Source: DATESZ01 sp035283845 (GTDB lineage: Bacteria; Desulfobacterota; Syntrophia; Syntrophales; JACQWR01). Taken from it: a stretch of DNA of 14,207 nucleotides. The stretch is from NCBI GenBank assembly GCA_035283845.1, contig DATESZ010000159.1:1-14207 (forward strand). Direction: 5' to 3'. Below the pieces are notes generated by a model. The model ran no database searches. It worked only from the letters and a program-made list of their open reading frames with translations, and was not told the origin of the DNA. Position 1 is the first letter of the stretch; each line of letters starts with the position of its first letter. Shown here one piece after another: positions 1 to 8,148 of the stretch. A program made the translations under genes and the position numbers.

Positions 1-905
1 ACTCCGTGAGCAACATATCCCCTGCCTATTCCATAAACGGGTCTTTTAGTACCTCTCTTATCCCGCGTACTAACAAAGGCTGTATAGGGGATCCCTTCTC
101 TATTAAAGAAATTGGTAACACCGTTACCGATGGTCTGTCCACGGGTTACAAAGGTCGTCTTTTTCTTCCTGGGATTTTGTCCAAGACGATTATCGGCAAG
201 CATATCTTGCACGAATGCCAGAGGGATTTTCCCGTCATATACACCGTAGGCCCAGGGAACACCACCCCTGGTAAGGATTGCCAATAAGGGTTCTTTCCGT
301 CTCAAAGGCTTGCTGTGCACCCCAAGGGCATTCATCCTGAGCCTGGTTATATAGCAAAAGTCCACAGACCCTATCCTGGAAGTCTTTGATACGATACACA
401 GCCCCCTGCCCTTGTCGTTTCTTCCCAGATATTCTAAAAGGCCGAAAAATCTCTTGGTAAGACGAACTTTACCCGGACGCGAAGTACCTGTCAGCTCCGG
501 GATATAGACCCTGTCCAACCATTCCGTGAGGGGGGGCCGGCCACTCGGGTTCAGCAAGTGGTAAAAGGTAGCGGTCATCAGATAGGGCCGCATTCTCTCT
601 GCAGTCTTGTTCCTATCAAGAATTCCCCCGATGCCGAGTCTATTCCACACCGACCTTAAAAGGAGTATATTCCCGTACTCCTTCGCCGCCTCCGCCCGCA
701 GCCCTTTAAGTGAAACAAGCCTCTCACCGGAATGATTGCCCAGGGATTTTAAGAGCCCCGGCAGTTTATGCCTTATCTTATCCAGGTTCCCCAGATTCCA
801 CAGTACGCGCTGCTTTATCTTCCCGTTGTCCCTGTAGTTCTCAACAACCCGCAGATAACGGTGCGTCTTTCCGCCGCTTTTGGTATCTACAGTCCTTATA
901 AACAT
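1..905 (-). CDS. IS1634/IS4-like transposase, 3' end outside the window
   Basis: The minus strand is open for about 301 codons from ATG at 905 to the window edge, with no stop. The N-terminus (MFIRTVDTKSGGKTHRYLRV, then KQRVLWNLGNLD) and a middle block (LLNPSGRPPLTEWLDRVYIPEL) resemble the start of IS1634/IS4-type DDE transposases. The later segment GGVPWAYGVYDGK resembles the 'G.P..Y.V.PGN' stretch of the catalytic core. The usual YDTT and GDRG aspartate motifs seem to be replaced by CYITR and FVTRG, so it may be an inactive or divergent copy. A GGTGGAG ribosome binding site lies 2 bases before the ATG. It follows hsdR on the same strand after about 340 bp. The family call rests on remembered consensus, not a search; the reading frame itself is certain. 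Confidence 0.6.
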   Translation of the reverse strand, partial: MFIRTVDTKSGGKTHRYLRVVENYRDNGKIKQRVLWNLGNLDKIRHKLPGLLKSLGNHSGERLVSLKGLRAEAAKEYGNILLLRSVWNRLGIGGILDRNKTAERMRPYLMTATFYHLLNPSGRPPLTEWLDRVYIPELTGTSRPGKVRLTKRFFGLLEYLGRNDKGRGLCIVSKTSRIGSVDFCYITRLRMNALGVHSKPLRRKEPLLAILTRGGVPWAYGVYDGKIPLAFVQDMLADNRLGQNPRKKKTTFVTRGQTIGNGVTNFFNREGIPYTAFVSTRDKRGTKRPVYGIGRGYVAHG

Positions 906-1242
906 AACTCCACCCGGTTGAGTGCTACAAGAGAGCCCTGAAAAATACAAAATTCTGGAGTAGGGGCGTAATATATTACGCCCCTACAATAGCCGGTTAT
1001 AAGTTTAATTATATAAGCGGGATTGTCAACAAAGATTAGAGTCCGGTGGTAATTGTGCTGATGATGCGGTAATGTTGCTTATTGTAGTTTAGCAGTCGAA
1101 TCTGGACTTTGTTGGCGTTGAAAACTGGACTCAATATATAGTATCCGCTAGGGTCGAGCTTGACTTGCCCAGATTCAAGATTTTACTTATAGCTCCATCC
1201 TTTATCCTGATACGTTCTTTCAATTTCTACCCGTAATGTTTC
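906..1242. other. gap between hsdR and the transposase gene
   Basis: This 337-bp stretch lies between the hsdR stop and the transposase start. I see no convincing coding sequence. Its only strong structure is the palindrome at 960-987, annotated separately. No T-run follows a hairpin near the hsdR stop, so no clear rho-independent terminator was found. Positions 1018-1030 (gcgggattgtcaa) could belong to an IS end, but I found no matching partner in the window. Confidence 0.5.
960..987. repeat. 28-bp perfect palindrome
   Basis: Each arm is 14 bases: gtaggggcgtaata on the left and its exact reverse complement tattacgcccctac on the right. The transcript could form a 12-14 bp hairpin from either strand. 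It lies 55 bp upstream of the transposase-like start and may be a hairpin near the end of that element, or a dispersed genomic palindrome. It lacks the T-run of a rho-independent terminator. Confidence 0.75.
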
Positions 1243-4200
1243 TTAGTCGTCACCATCAACCCAGTCCTTGCAGAGTACTTCCGCCTGTTCCAATACGGTC
1301 TGTGTTGCCTTCTCCTGCTTGTCGGGCGGATAACCATACTTACGAAGGATGCGCTTTACGATAACACGAATCTGAGATCTGGCATTTTCGCGCATAGTCC
1401 AGTCTATAGTTACGCTCTTTCGAACGGTGGCGACAAGTTCTTGTGCTATGGCTCTCAAGGTCTCATCACCCAGTACCTTCACCGCGCTATCGTTAACTTC
1501 AAGGGCATCGTAGAATGCAACCTCATCTTCAGTAAGTCCCAAGTCTTCTCCACGCTTTTGCGCCTGTCTCATGTCCTTGGCAAGCTTGATCAGCTCTGAA
1601 ATAACCTGGGCCGTTTCGATAGAGCGATTCTGGTACTTCCGTATCGCCTCTTCGAGCATTTCTGCAAATGACCGCGCCTGTACTACGTTTTTCCTCATCC
1701 TTACCTTAATCTCGTCCTTCAGGAGCTTCTGTAGGAGCTCAACTGCAAGGTTGCGGTATGGAAGCTGCTGGACTTCCGCCAGGAACTCGTCGGATAGGAT
1801 AGAGATATCCGGCTTCTTTAGCCCAGCAACAGCGAAGATGTCAACAACTTCATCAGAAGTGATAGCTTTGGAGATCAACTGCCGAATAGCAGTATCCAAC
1901 TCTTCCTGGGGCTTCCCTCCGTTCTCAGTTGTGGCTTTTACAAGGGCACTCCTAACTTCCTGGAAGAACCCCACCTCATCCCGAATCTTGAGCGCCTCCT
2001 CATGCGGCACGGCCAAGGCAAATGCCTTTGAAAGCGTCGTAACTGCAAGGAGATAACGTTTCTTGCCGTCCTCCAAGGAAAGGATGTGTTCCATAGCAAC
2101 CGCAATGCCTGCTATTCTCTCGGCAGGCTTGGCTCTAAGAAGCGTCATGTAGTCAAAACCGTGGAACATATTGCGCACAATCTCGTATTTCTCTAGCATA
2201 AGAGCCACGGCCTCTTCCTGGTCAATCGTTGCCTTGCCCCGCCCCCCACTGGCCGTATAATCTGCCAAAGCGTGCTTGAGCTGATCTGCCAGACCCAGGT
2301 AGTCCACCACAAGTCCACCAGGCTTATCTCTGAACACCCGATTCACGCGGGCAATAGCCTGCATCAACCCGTGGCTTCTCATAGGCTTGTCCACGTACAT
2401 CGTATGCATGGGCGGGCAATCGAAACCCGTCAACCACATATCACGGACGATGACTAACTTCAGAGAGTCACTATGGTCTTTAAACCGTTTAGCCAATCCT
2501 TCCCGGCGTGCCTTGTTACGGATATGCGGCTGCCACTCCAGGTTATCCGAGGCGGAACCCGACATTACAATCTTGATGACTCCCTTGTCGTCATCGGGAT
2601 GATGCCACTCAGGCCTGAGCTTAATGATCGCGTTATACATGTCTACGCAGATTCGACGGCTCATGCAGACAATTAAAGCCTTACCATCCATAGCCTCCAG
2701 ACGGCGTTCAAAATGCGAAACCAGGTCTTCTGCGACCAGCCCGACCCGTTTTTCCGTCCCAACCATGGCCTCCAAACGGGCCCACTTCGTTCGCAGCCTC
2801 TGCTTCTCAGCTTCTTCCTCACCTTCGGTAACCTCTTCAAACTCCGGATCAATTCTCGGTCTCTCCTCTTCCAGGAGTTCTATCTTGGCCAGCCGCCCCT
2901 CATAGTAGATGGGAACGGTGGCTCCGTCCTCGACCGCGCGAAGGATGTCATAGGTGTCAATGTAATTACCGAATACCGCTGGAGTACTCCTGTCATCGCG
3001 TTCGAGGGGAGTTGCGGTAAAGCCAATGAACGAGGCGTTAGGCAGGGCGTCCCGCATGTGCCGGGCAAATCCGTCAATGAAATCGTATTGGCTCCGGTGC
3101 GCTTCGTCAGCGATGACAACGATGTTCTCGCGCCCGGAAAGCACGGGCTGACGCCCTCCCTCTCCCTTTCCCCCTCTCCCACTGGGAGAGGGCTGGGGTG
3201 AGGGTAAGAATTTTTGGATGGTGGTAAAGATAACGCCTCCGGCCGCCACCTGAAGCAGCTCTCGGAGATGCTCCCTGCTCTCCGCCTGTACCGGCGTCTG
3301 GCGAAGCAGGTCTTTGCAACCGGAGAACGTGCCAAAGAGCTGATCGTCCAGGTCGTTGCGGTCAGTAATTACCACTAAGGTAGGATTCTTCATGGCCGGG
3401 TGCCGGATGATTTTCCCAGCGTAGAACACCATCAAGAGGCTCTTACCGCTGCCCTGTGTGTGCCAGACAACGCCGATACGGCGGTCGCCGAATTGCTTAG
3501 CGCTGCGGCCGTAGGGTGTGGGTTTTTCTTTCACCAGGAATGGGTCCACTTCTTCCGGCGCCGGAAACCTGCCATAAAGCAGGTTTGGTTCGGCCTCAAT
3601 TCCGCAGGCCGATATGGTACAATCAACAGCCTTATTGACTGCGTGGTACTGGTGGTAAGCAGCCACTTTCTTCTCTACCTGCGCCCCGTCGTCCTCGAAA
3701 GTTATGAAGTTTAAGACAAGGTCAATGAGCCTTTTTTTATCAAATACACCTTTGAGCAGGACTTCCAATTCGCTTTTACGAGCGAACCCCTCTCCCTCAT
3801 TCCCTCTCCCATGCTCTGCACCCTCACCCCTACCTCTCCCAGTGGGAGAGGGGGTGGGAGAGGGATAGGGTGAGGGTATCAGCGGCGGTTGAAAATCCGT
3901 CCCTGATATAGTCCGCCACGGCATGAACCTCTCCCAGTTGGCTGTGAGCGTTCCCATGCGCGCCTCGAGTCCATCAGAAACGACCATCAATTCGTTAAAG
4001 ACAAAGAGGCTCGATATGTCCTCCTTGTAGGTCTGAAGCTGATTGAATGCATGTCTAATGGTGGCCTTCTCATCGGCAGGATTTTTTAATTCGATGACGG
4101 CGAGCGGGAGGCCATTTATAAAAATCACGATGTCCGGGCGGCGGTTCTTGTGTCCTTCCACAACGGTGAACTGATTCACCGCCAGCCAGTCGTTGTTCAT

Positions 4201-4569
4201 CAACTCTTCAATGTCAAGTAACCATACCTTGTCATGGACTTCGCGGCCGTCGGCCATATACGAAATGTCAACCCCATCGGTCAGCATACGGTGGAAGCGG
4301 CGGTTGTTCTCGATAAGGCTTGGACTTTCTGTCCGTGTAACCTTACGTATGGCATCATCAAGGGCCATATCAGGGATATTTGGGTTGATTGCTGCCAGGG
4401 CCTCACGCAGCCTCCCGGACAAAATCACGTCCGAGTAGTTTGCAGCCGGCTCACGCTCAGGTTCCGGGCCGTCAAAGGCTATATCTGGGCCAAACAGAAC
4501 CTCATAGCCGAGGTCCTCAAACCATGAAAGGGTAGTATCTTCGACAGTAGATTCTGTCAAATAACTCAT
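1243..4569 (-). CDS. hsdR: Type I restriction enzyme, R subunit (HsdR), with two in-frame repeat insertions
   Basis: This is the 1108-aa motor and nuclease subunit, which translocates DNA using ATP and cuts it when bound to the M2S core. The N-terminal PD-(D/E)XK nuclease shows RPDIVIFINGLPLAVIELKN (about residues 143-163; E160 and K162 are the likely catalytic pair). The SF2 helicase follows, with Walker A GSGKS at 373-377, DEAH starting near 488 and FTATP after it. The C-terminal half is helical and would bind HsdM/HsdS. Two blocks rich in Pro, Ser, Gly and Arg (about 231-261 and 455-472) are encoded by palindromic repeats. The second lies between the TTIQKF strand and the DEAH strand, yet leaves the frame open. 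ATG at 4569 overlaps the DUF3800 stop by 4 bases (ATGA), and AAGGAG inside that gene's end supplies the ribosome binding site. Confidence 0.95.
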   Translation of the reverse strand: MSYLTESTVEDTTLSWFEDLGYEVLFGPDIAFDGPEPEREPAANYSDVILSGRLREALAAINPNIPDMALDDAIRKVTRTESPSLIENNRRFHRMLTDGVDISYMADGREVHDKVWLLDIEELMNNDWLAVNQFTVVEGHKNRRPDIVIFINGLPLAVIELKNPADEKATIRHAFNQLQTYKEDISSLFVFNELMVVSDGLEARMGTLTANWERFMPWRTISGTDFQPPLIPSPYPSPTPSPTGRGRGEGAEHGRGNEGEGFARKSELEVLLKGVFDKKRLIDLVLNFITFEDDGAQVEKKVAAYHQYHAVNKAVDCTISACGIEAEPNLLYGRFPAPEEVDPFLVKEKPTPYGRSAKQFGDRRIGVVWHTQGSGKSLLMVFYAGKIIRHPAMKNPTLVVITDRNDLDDQLFGTFSGCKDLLRQTPVQAESREHLRELLQVAAGGVIFTTIQKFLPSPQPSPSGRGGKGEGGRQPVLSGRENIVVIADEAHRSQYDFIDGFARHMRDALPNASFIGFTATPLERDDRSTPAVFGNYIDTYDILRAVEDGATVPIYYEGRLAKIELLEEERPRIDPEFEEVTEGEEEAEKQRLRTKWARLEAMVGTEKRVGLVAEDLVSHFERRLEAMDGKALIVCMSRRICVDMYNAIIKLRPEWHHPDDDKGVIKIVMSGSASDNLEWQPHIRNKARREGLAKRFKDHSDSLKLVIVRDMWLTGFDCPPMHTMYVDKPMRSHGLMQAIARVNRVFRDKPGGLVVDYLGLADQLKHALADYTASGGRGKATIDQEEAVALMLEKYEIVRNMFHGFDYMTLLRAKPAERIAGIAVAMEHILSLEDGKKRYLLAVTTLSKAFALAVPHEEALKIRDEVGFFQEVRSALVKATTENGGKPQEELDTAIRQLISKAITSDEVVDIFAVAGLKKPDISILSDEFLAEVQQLPYRNLAVELLQKLLKDEIKVRMRKNVVQARSFAEMLEEAIRKYQNRSIETAQVISELIKLAKDMRQAQKRGEDLGLTEDEVAFYDALEVNDSAVKVLGDETLRAIAQELVATVRKSVTIDWTMRENARSQIRVIVKRILRKYGYPPDKQEKATQTVLEQAEVLCKDWVDGDD
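3155..3206. repeat. palindromic GC-rich repeat inside hsdR (copy 1)
   Basis: The block centres on a 21-bp palindromic core at 3172-3192 (ccctctccc, act, gggagaggg). It is flanked by pyrimidine-rich and purine-rich arms ending in ggggtgagggt. The identical 21-bp core occurs inside hsdM at 11591-11611. It is read as PSPQPSPSGRGGKGEGG within HsdR and adds no stop codon. Confidence 0.85.
3788..3879. repeat. composite palindromic GC-rich repeat inside hsdR (copy 2)
   Basis: This is a longer, compound version of the same repeat. One palindrome (acctctcccagtgggagagg region, about 3832-3852) is flanked by additional ccctctccc and gggagaggg units and ends in gggtgagggta. In HsdR it is read as a low-complexity PSPYPSPTPSPTGRGRGEG-type stretch between the nuclease domain and the helicase, without breaking the frame. 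Confidence 0.8.
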
Positions 4570-5477
4570 ACGTACTCCTTCGTAGGTGCTTTATCCAATC
4601 CATGTTGTGGTGCGTAAAACCAAAAGTTAATTGGATAACTAGGGTCTTTTGTTCTAAGACCACAATGTGAGTCAAGGCTTACACGCATTCTTCGTTTCTT
4701 ACATTCTTCATTTAAAAAGTTTAAAATAGCAAACCTTACTTCTTCAGAATTACTAATTCCGTTTTCTATTCCTTCCTTACGATATTCACCAAAGAGTCTT
4801 CCTTGAGGTGAGTTAAATTCTTTCCATCTTTTGAACTTTGTAAAGCATTCATAAGAAAAAGAGGCTAGCCCGGCAAACATGTCAGATACCTGAACCAGGG
4901 GTTCATCATGGCTTTTGACAGGCTCAATACCCACTATATGATAATATTGTTTCCAAACAATAGAAGGTCGCTTATTAGAAAATAGGTCTCTATCTGCAGG
5001 GGTTAGTTCTCCTTGTGTCATCTTAAGAAAATACTGTATACTGTCAAAGCTAAGCCCCGTATGTTCATCTGGATGTAAAATCCATATCGCACCATTATCC
5101 CATCTACTCTGCAGAATATTCTTCAAGAGATGATGGTACATCCTATGAAGGTTTGCTAAATCGTCGCGCCCTTTAATATTGTGCCTGGAATCCTCTATAT
5201 CCCAGATTAGGGTATCTACCCTCAGTGTATTTTGACAAGCAAGTTCGACGATGAGTCTGCAAATTTTTTCTGCGGCAAAATGGTATCTAGCATCTCTTAT
5301 TTTCTCCCACTTAAGCTCTTTAACATCGGATTCTTTTAATAAAGCACATATCTGCTTTTTTACTGGATCATAACTGGATTTCTTTAGCGAAACTACAGCA
5401 AGAGCAGGGTATCTTCCCTTGTTGTAATGAGACTCATCTGCAAACCCGATGTGGGTGTGAGTTCCTTTTATATACAT
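4566..5477 (-). CDS. DUF3800 domain protein between hsdS and hsdR
   Basis: A 303-aa protein of the DUF3800 type, judged from IGFADES near the N-terminus (Asp14, Glu15) and the C-terminal helix PLVQVSDMFAGLASF. Both are typical of this family, which is thought to adopt an RNase H-like fold, so a metal-dependent nuclease role is possible but unproven. DUF3800 genes often occur with defence systems. The start chosen is ATG at 5477, which overlaps the hsdS stop as TGATG; an in-frame TTG one codon earlier is less likely. Its own stop overlaps the hsdR start by 4 bases. The three genes are therefore translationally coupled. It is visibly more AT-rich than hsdR and carries no palindromic repeat, which suggests separate, later acquisition. 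Confidence 0.85.
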   Translation of the reverse strand: MYIKGTHTHIGFADESHYNKGRYPALAVVSLKKSSYDPVKKQICALLKESDVKELKWEKIRDARYHFAAEKICRLIVELACQNTLRVDTLIWDIEDSRHNIKGRDDLANLHRMYHHLLKNILQSRWDNGAIWILHPDEHTGLSFDSIQYFLKMTQGELTPADRDLFSNKRPSIVWKQYYHIVGIEPVKSHDEPLVQVSDMFAGLASFSYECFTKFKRWKEFNSPQGRLFGEYRKEGIENGISNSEEVRFAILNFLNEECKKRRMRVSLDSHCGLRTKDPSYPINFWFYAPQHGLDKAPTKEYV

Positions 5478-7234
5478 CAAATAACCTTGTTTAAGAACTT
5501 CTCTGCGTCAGTCACCCGCAGTTCGCCGGAGATGAGCTTGGGCAGAAGCACATCGCGGATGGCGGCAAGGGTTTCACACTCTCTCTCGTTACTCAGAATT
5601 CTGTTAAGAATAGGAAGTGCAATCTCCTGGAAAGCTTTTGATTCTTTGTCTGGAGGCACAATCACCTTCAGCGCACTAAACTGGCCCTTGTTTAAATTTA
5701 GCAGTACAGATCCTCCTGCCCCATGAGATCGAATACGTTCGCCGAGTCCACGCAAAGCAAAATAGCAGACAAGAGATGTGTTAGGGTCTGAAGGGACAAC
5801 GCTGTTGATTTGTTGATTGGTTTGGCAGTATGTGCTTGTCAATGCGACAAGCCCAGGAGTCGCAATACAACTTACACATATGGAAAGTGGCGGGAGAAAT
5901 TTATTTTTCTGAGTTGATGCTCCCTTATTGGACAATGCTTTCTCTGTCTTTGTGATAAATACTTTGCCATGCATATCGGGGATGGTCACAAAGGGAACAT
6001 CGTTCCCGTAATTATCTTTATCAGCTGTGGGAGGTGTTTTGCCACAGATGACATCACCCAAATCTTGGATCACACCAACCCTCCATCCCTTCGGAATCTC
6101 GCCAAGCTCTGAGTCCTCGAAACTATCTGGGAACAATGCGTCGAATGCTTCAACGCATCCCTCATCTCCTGCCCTTCTCCCAGAAGGAGAAGGGAGTATC
6201 CCCTCACCCAGACCCTCTCCCACAGGGAGAGGGAATGAACCCTCACCCCCGCCTTCTACACAATAAGCGACTATTTGCTCTAAGACTGACTGCGGGTCTT
6301 CCAAAACTTGATTGTTCGGAAAGCGAAGAACGGTAAATCCCATTGAGCAAAGGTATTCGTCTCGTTTTTTGTCTTTTTTGATTTTTTCTTTGTGTATCCC
6401 GCCGTCAAGCTCAATAACCAGCTGGTGTTCATGGCAATAGAAATCTGCGACATAATCACCTATCTGATGCTGTCTGCGGAATTTCAAGCCCATAAATTGC
6501 CTGCCGCGGAGCATCTCCCACAATATTGTTTCAGCCGGGGTCTGCTTATTGCGTAATTCCCGTGCCTTATCCACCAGCCCGGAGAAATCATATCCTCCCC
6601 GATAATGCATTCTCCCCTCTACCCCTGGGAGAGGGGATGGGGGTGAGGGGTCCTCTCCCTTTGGGAGAGGATTAGGTGAGGGTTGCCCGCGCTCCTTACG
6701 GGCTATGTTTCTGCGCACCGGATCGAATGCAACGAACCAAGAGTGAAACAAAGCGCGGGCAATAGCCTCCAGCGTCTCGTTCATCTTCCTGTTAAGCTCT
6801 ATCTTATCGTCCAGCGAGCCGAGGATGTGGGCAATGGCACGCTGCTCATTCTTTTGTGGCACACGTACAGGAAGCTTATAGAAGGATTCACGACTAGTGG
6901 AAGGTATTGCTGAGCCCGAATCCATACTGTTGATGTCGTGCGTCAAAAGTTCGTAGTAGGCCCATTTGATGTCAATGTCAGCCTTGGGCTTCAGGTAAAA
7001 TGCCGTGTCTATTACGAAGAATGGTTCTGGCGAGAAATGAACACCACGGTATGCACCTTTGCGACCAATAATAACGCTCGGAAATGGACAGAGAGGCTCA
7101 TTGTGCCATCCTATAGGCCCGTTTGTTCCATACACGCGATAAGGTCCCCCTCCTTCCTGGTAGCCACGCAGCCCTTTGCCATACTCAAGGGTGGCGAGAT
7201 CGCCCCAGGTACTATCCTGCCACTCACCCGCCAT
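5477..7234 (-). CDS. hsdS: Type I RM specificity subunit (HsdS) carrying an embedded DUF559 nuclease domain
   Basis: A 585-aa DNA-recognition subunit; ordinary HsdS proteins are about 400-450 aa. Residues 1-150 form the first target-recognition half, ending in the spacer helix with ARALFHSWFVAFDPVR (158-173). The expected continuation, ALFPDSFEDSELGEIPKGW, resumes only at 366. The second half ends with the helix around RDVLLPKLISGELRV. The extra 180 residues between are repeat-encoded residues 184-208, a DUF559 domain (209-325) and repeat-encoded residues 328-357. Removing them leaves a normal-sized HsdS. The start MAGEW overlaps the preceding short ORF ending LGYGG, which is the usual hsdM-hsdS junction. 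The stop overlaps DUF3800. Whether the linker insert alters spacing or specificity is unknown. Confidence 0.93.
   Translation of the reverse strand: MAGEWQDSTWGDLATLEYGKGLRGYQEGGGPYRVYGTNGPIGWHNEPLCPFPSVIIGRKGAYRGVHFSPEPFFVIDTAFYLKPKADIDIKWAYYELLTHDINSMDSGSAIPSTSRESFYKLPVRVPQKNEQRAIAHILGSLDDKIELNRKMNETLEAIARALFHSWFVAFDPVRRNIARKERGQPSPNPLPKGEDPSPPSPLPGVEGRMHYRGGYDFSGLVDKARELRNKQTPAETILWEMLRGRQFMGLKFRRQHQIGDYVADFYCHEHQLVIELDGGIHKEKIKKDKKRDEYLCSMGFTVLRFPNNQVLEDPQSVLEQIVAYCVEGGGEGSFPLPVGEGLGEGILPSPSGRRAGDEGCVEAFDALFPDSFEDSELGEIPKGWRVGVIQDLGDVICGKTPPTADKDNYGNDVPFVTIPDMHGKVFITKTEKALSNKGASTQKNKFLPPLSICVSCIATPGLVALTSTYCQTNQQINSVVPSDPNTSLVCYFALRGLGERIRSHGAGGSVLLNLNKGQFSALKVIVPPDKESKAFQEIALPILNRILSNERECETLAAIRDVLLPKLISGELRVTDAEKFLNKVI
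6160..6251. repeat. palindromic repeat block inside hsdS, downstream of the DUF559 segment
   Basis: Two adjacent palindromes: 6172-6194 (cccttctccc, aga, then aggagaaggg with small mismatches) and 6213-6233 (ccctctccc, aca, gggagaggg). They are flanked by ctcaccc units. In HsdS they are read as FPLPVGEGLGEG and PSPSGRRAGDEG, two different frames of the same repeat family. No stop codon is introduced. Confidence 0.85.
6260..6610 (-). other. DUF559 (Vsr-like endonuclease) domain nested in hsdS
   Basis: Residues 209-325 of HsdS form a complete DUF559 module. It has RNKQTPAETILWEMLRGRQF, then GLKFRRQHQIGDYVADFYC, LVIELDGGIH and FTVLRFPNNQVLEDPQSVLE. The pattern G-x-Y-x-x-D-F-Y-C followed by IELDG-x-x-H is the predicted PD-(D/E)XK active site of this family, usually encoded as a free-standing protein of about 110-130 aa. 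The domain starts at an ATG (6610) preceded by GGGGAG from the neighbouring palindrome, so it could have been an independent gene. It is in frame with hsdS and bounded on both sides by palindromic repeats. Confidence 0.85.
6609..6683. repeat. palindromic repeat block inside hsdS, upstream of the DUF559 segment
   Basis: Two neighbouring palindromes at about 6612-6636 (tcccctct, acccctg, ggagagggga) and 6652-6670 (cctctccc, ttt, gggagagg). In HsdS they are read as PSPNPLPKGEDPSPPSPLPGVEGR-like low-complexity residues 184-208. With the block at 6160-6251 it brackets the DUF559 domain. Confidence 0.85.
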
Positions 7235-7259
7235 ATCCCAGCACCTTCTGCTGCATCAT
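7224..7259 (-). CDS. 11-aa ORF, residual HsdM C-terminus at the hsdS start
   Basis: MMQQKVLGYGG followed by TGA. The LGYGG-stop ending and its 11-base overlap with the hsdS ATG (ATGGCGGGTGA) match the classic hsdM-hsdS overlap of type I RM operons. Its start overlaps the stop of the 263-aa gene (ATGATG). AAGG lies 9 bases before the hsdS ATG. I read it as the surviving end of an ancestral hsdM, perhaps kept because it couples translation into hsdS. It is too short to prove by itself; the context is the evidence. Confidence 0.5.
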   Translation of the reverse strand: MMQQKVLGYGG

Positions 7260-8047
7260 TCCTTTTCTCCAACCAATATTAAGTTTGCCCCAAAAAAGAA
7301 CGAAGATATCATCGCCGCCATTAATAGTTTATCGGTATAGTCTCTTCTCATTATCTTTTGATACTGATGATAAAAAGCTTCAAGTTCTTTCTTGTATTGA
7401 AGTCCCTTCCACTCAAAAGTCTTTTCGGCAAGCCCCCATAATTCGCCGACAAGTTCGTGAGCAAACTTGTCATCAATAGGTTGCCAATGTTGCTTACTTT
7501 CTTTTATGAAAATTTCTAATTTCTCCCCGTTAATCTCGCTTTCAAAATGGTTGGATTCGGAATGGAATTCCCAGCCTCGACTATTTTCAGGCAAAGTAAT
7601 ACAGTGGCCTGTATCTTTTATGATGTTTCCGCAATCACGGACGGGAACCAAAACCGATCGAGGGGTAACTGTTCTTGTAAGAAATGCATTATCAAATTCT
7701 TCTCTATTCCTCATGCGAGGAGCAACGTAATAAGTATAATGCTTGTGCTGCGATAGCCGAAAAAGTCTTCGATGCTGATTGCTATCAACCCAAAATCTAT
7801 AATAAGGCCCAGGGTATGTCCCATTACTTATATAAGTTGCATTCCAATACCAAAGGTAATCACTTATTTTGAACTGATAATAAAAGTCAATGCCTCGTGT
7901 TGGTAGATGTGCATCAAATCCCTTGACAGCCTCCTCTCGTAGACTCGGTAGAATGGGTGCGCATCGCAATCTGTCTCTACAACGAGTTATTTGTTCTTCA
8001 AGAAATGCAAAGCCAAAGCTGAACTCTGAAATTCCGATTGCTACCAT
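7256..8047 (-). CDS. unknown 263-aa protein between hsdM and hsdS
   Basis: I do not recognise a named family. The protein is soluble-looking and aromatic-rich. It begins SEFSFGFAFLEEQITRCRDRL, followed by APILPSLREEAVKGFDAHLP, IDFYYQFKISDYL, YPGPYYRFWVD and HKHYTYYVAPRM. The C-terminus is a helical, charged segment ending in a short hydrophobic stretch (LLMAAMISSFFFGANLILVG) that could be a buried helix or a weak membrane segment. ATG at 8047 has GGAG 8 bases upstream and overlaps the stop of the 35-aa ORF before it. Its stop overlaps the 11-aa ORF before hsdS. Base composition is lower in GC than in hsdM or hsdR. Its position inside the RM operon suggests an accessory defence role, which is inference. 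Confidence 0.75.
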   Translation of the reverse strand: MVAIGISEFSFGFAFLEEQITRCRDRLRCAPILPSLREEAVKGFDAHLPTRGIDFYYQFKISDYLWYWNATYISNGTYPGPYYRFWVDSNQHRRLFRLSQHKHYTYYVAPRMRNREEFDNAFLTRTVTPRSVLVPVRDCGNIIKDTGHCITLPENSRGWEFHSESNHFESEINGEKLEIFIKESKQHWQPIDDKFAHELVGELWGLAEKTFEWKGLQYKKELEAFYHQYQKIMRRDYTDKLLMAAMISSFFFGANLILVGEKE

Positions 8048-8148
8048 CCCAGCATCTCCAGATTTTGATAAAAAACCGTATCAATCTCCAAGAACCCAAC
8101 CTCTGGAAGCAGGTTTTGAAAATCACTAGCATGTAAGTGTTGTTCCAT
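8041..8148 (-). CDS. 35-aa ORF with HsdM-tail-like C-terminus
   Basis: The product ends LEIDTVFYQNLEMLGW, then TAG. The NLEMLGW ending parallels NLKELGYGV of HsdM and NLEALGYD / NLEALGYGR of the two other mini-ORFs. Its stop overlaps the start of the 263-aa gene (gggATGGTAG), and GGAG in the tail serves as that gene's ribosome binding site. Its start lies inside the end of the membrane-protein gene. The frame stays open upstream to 8292, but that part is antisense-frame shadow over a better gene, so the short start is preferred. It is the most diverged member of the tail set. Confidence 0.4.
   Translation of the reverse strand: MEQHLHASDFQNLLPEVGFLEIDTVFYQNLEMLGW

Noticed and set aside
350..560. 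alternative frame in the transposase region reading YRIKDFQDRVCGLLLYNQ
   Set aside because: It stops at a TGA after about 55 codons, while the main frame is open over the whole stretch and keeps transposase-like segments on both sides.
2713..3201. 162-codon plus-strand ORF and a minus-strand frame at 2880-3335
   Set aside because: Both are shadows of the hsdR helicase region extended by the stop-free palindromic repeat.
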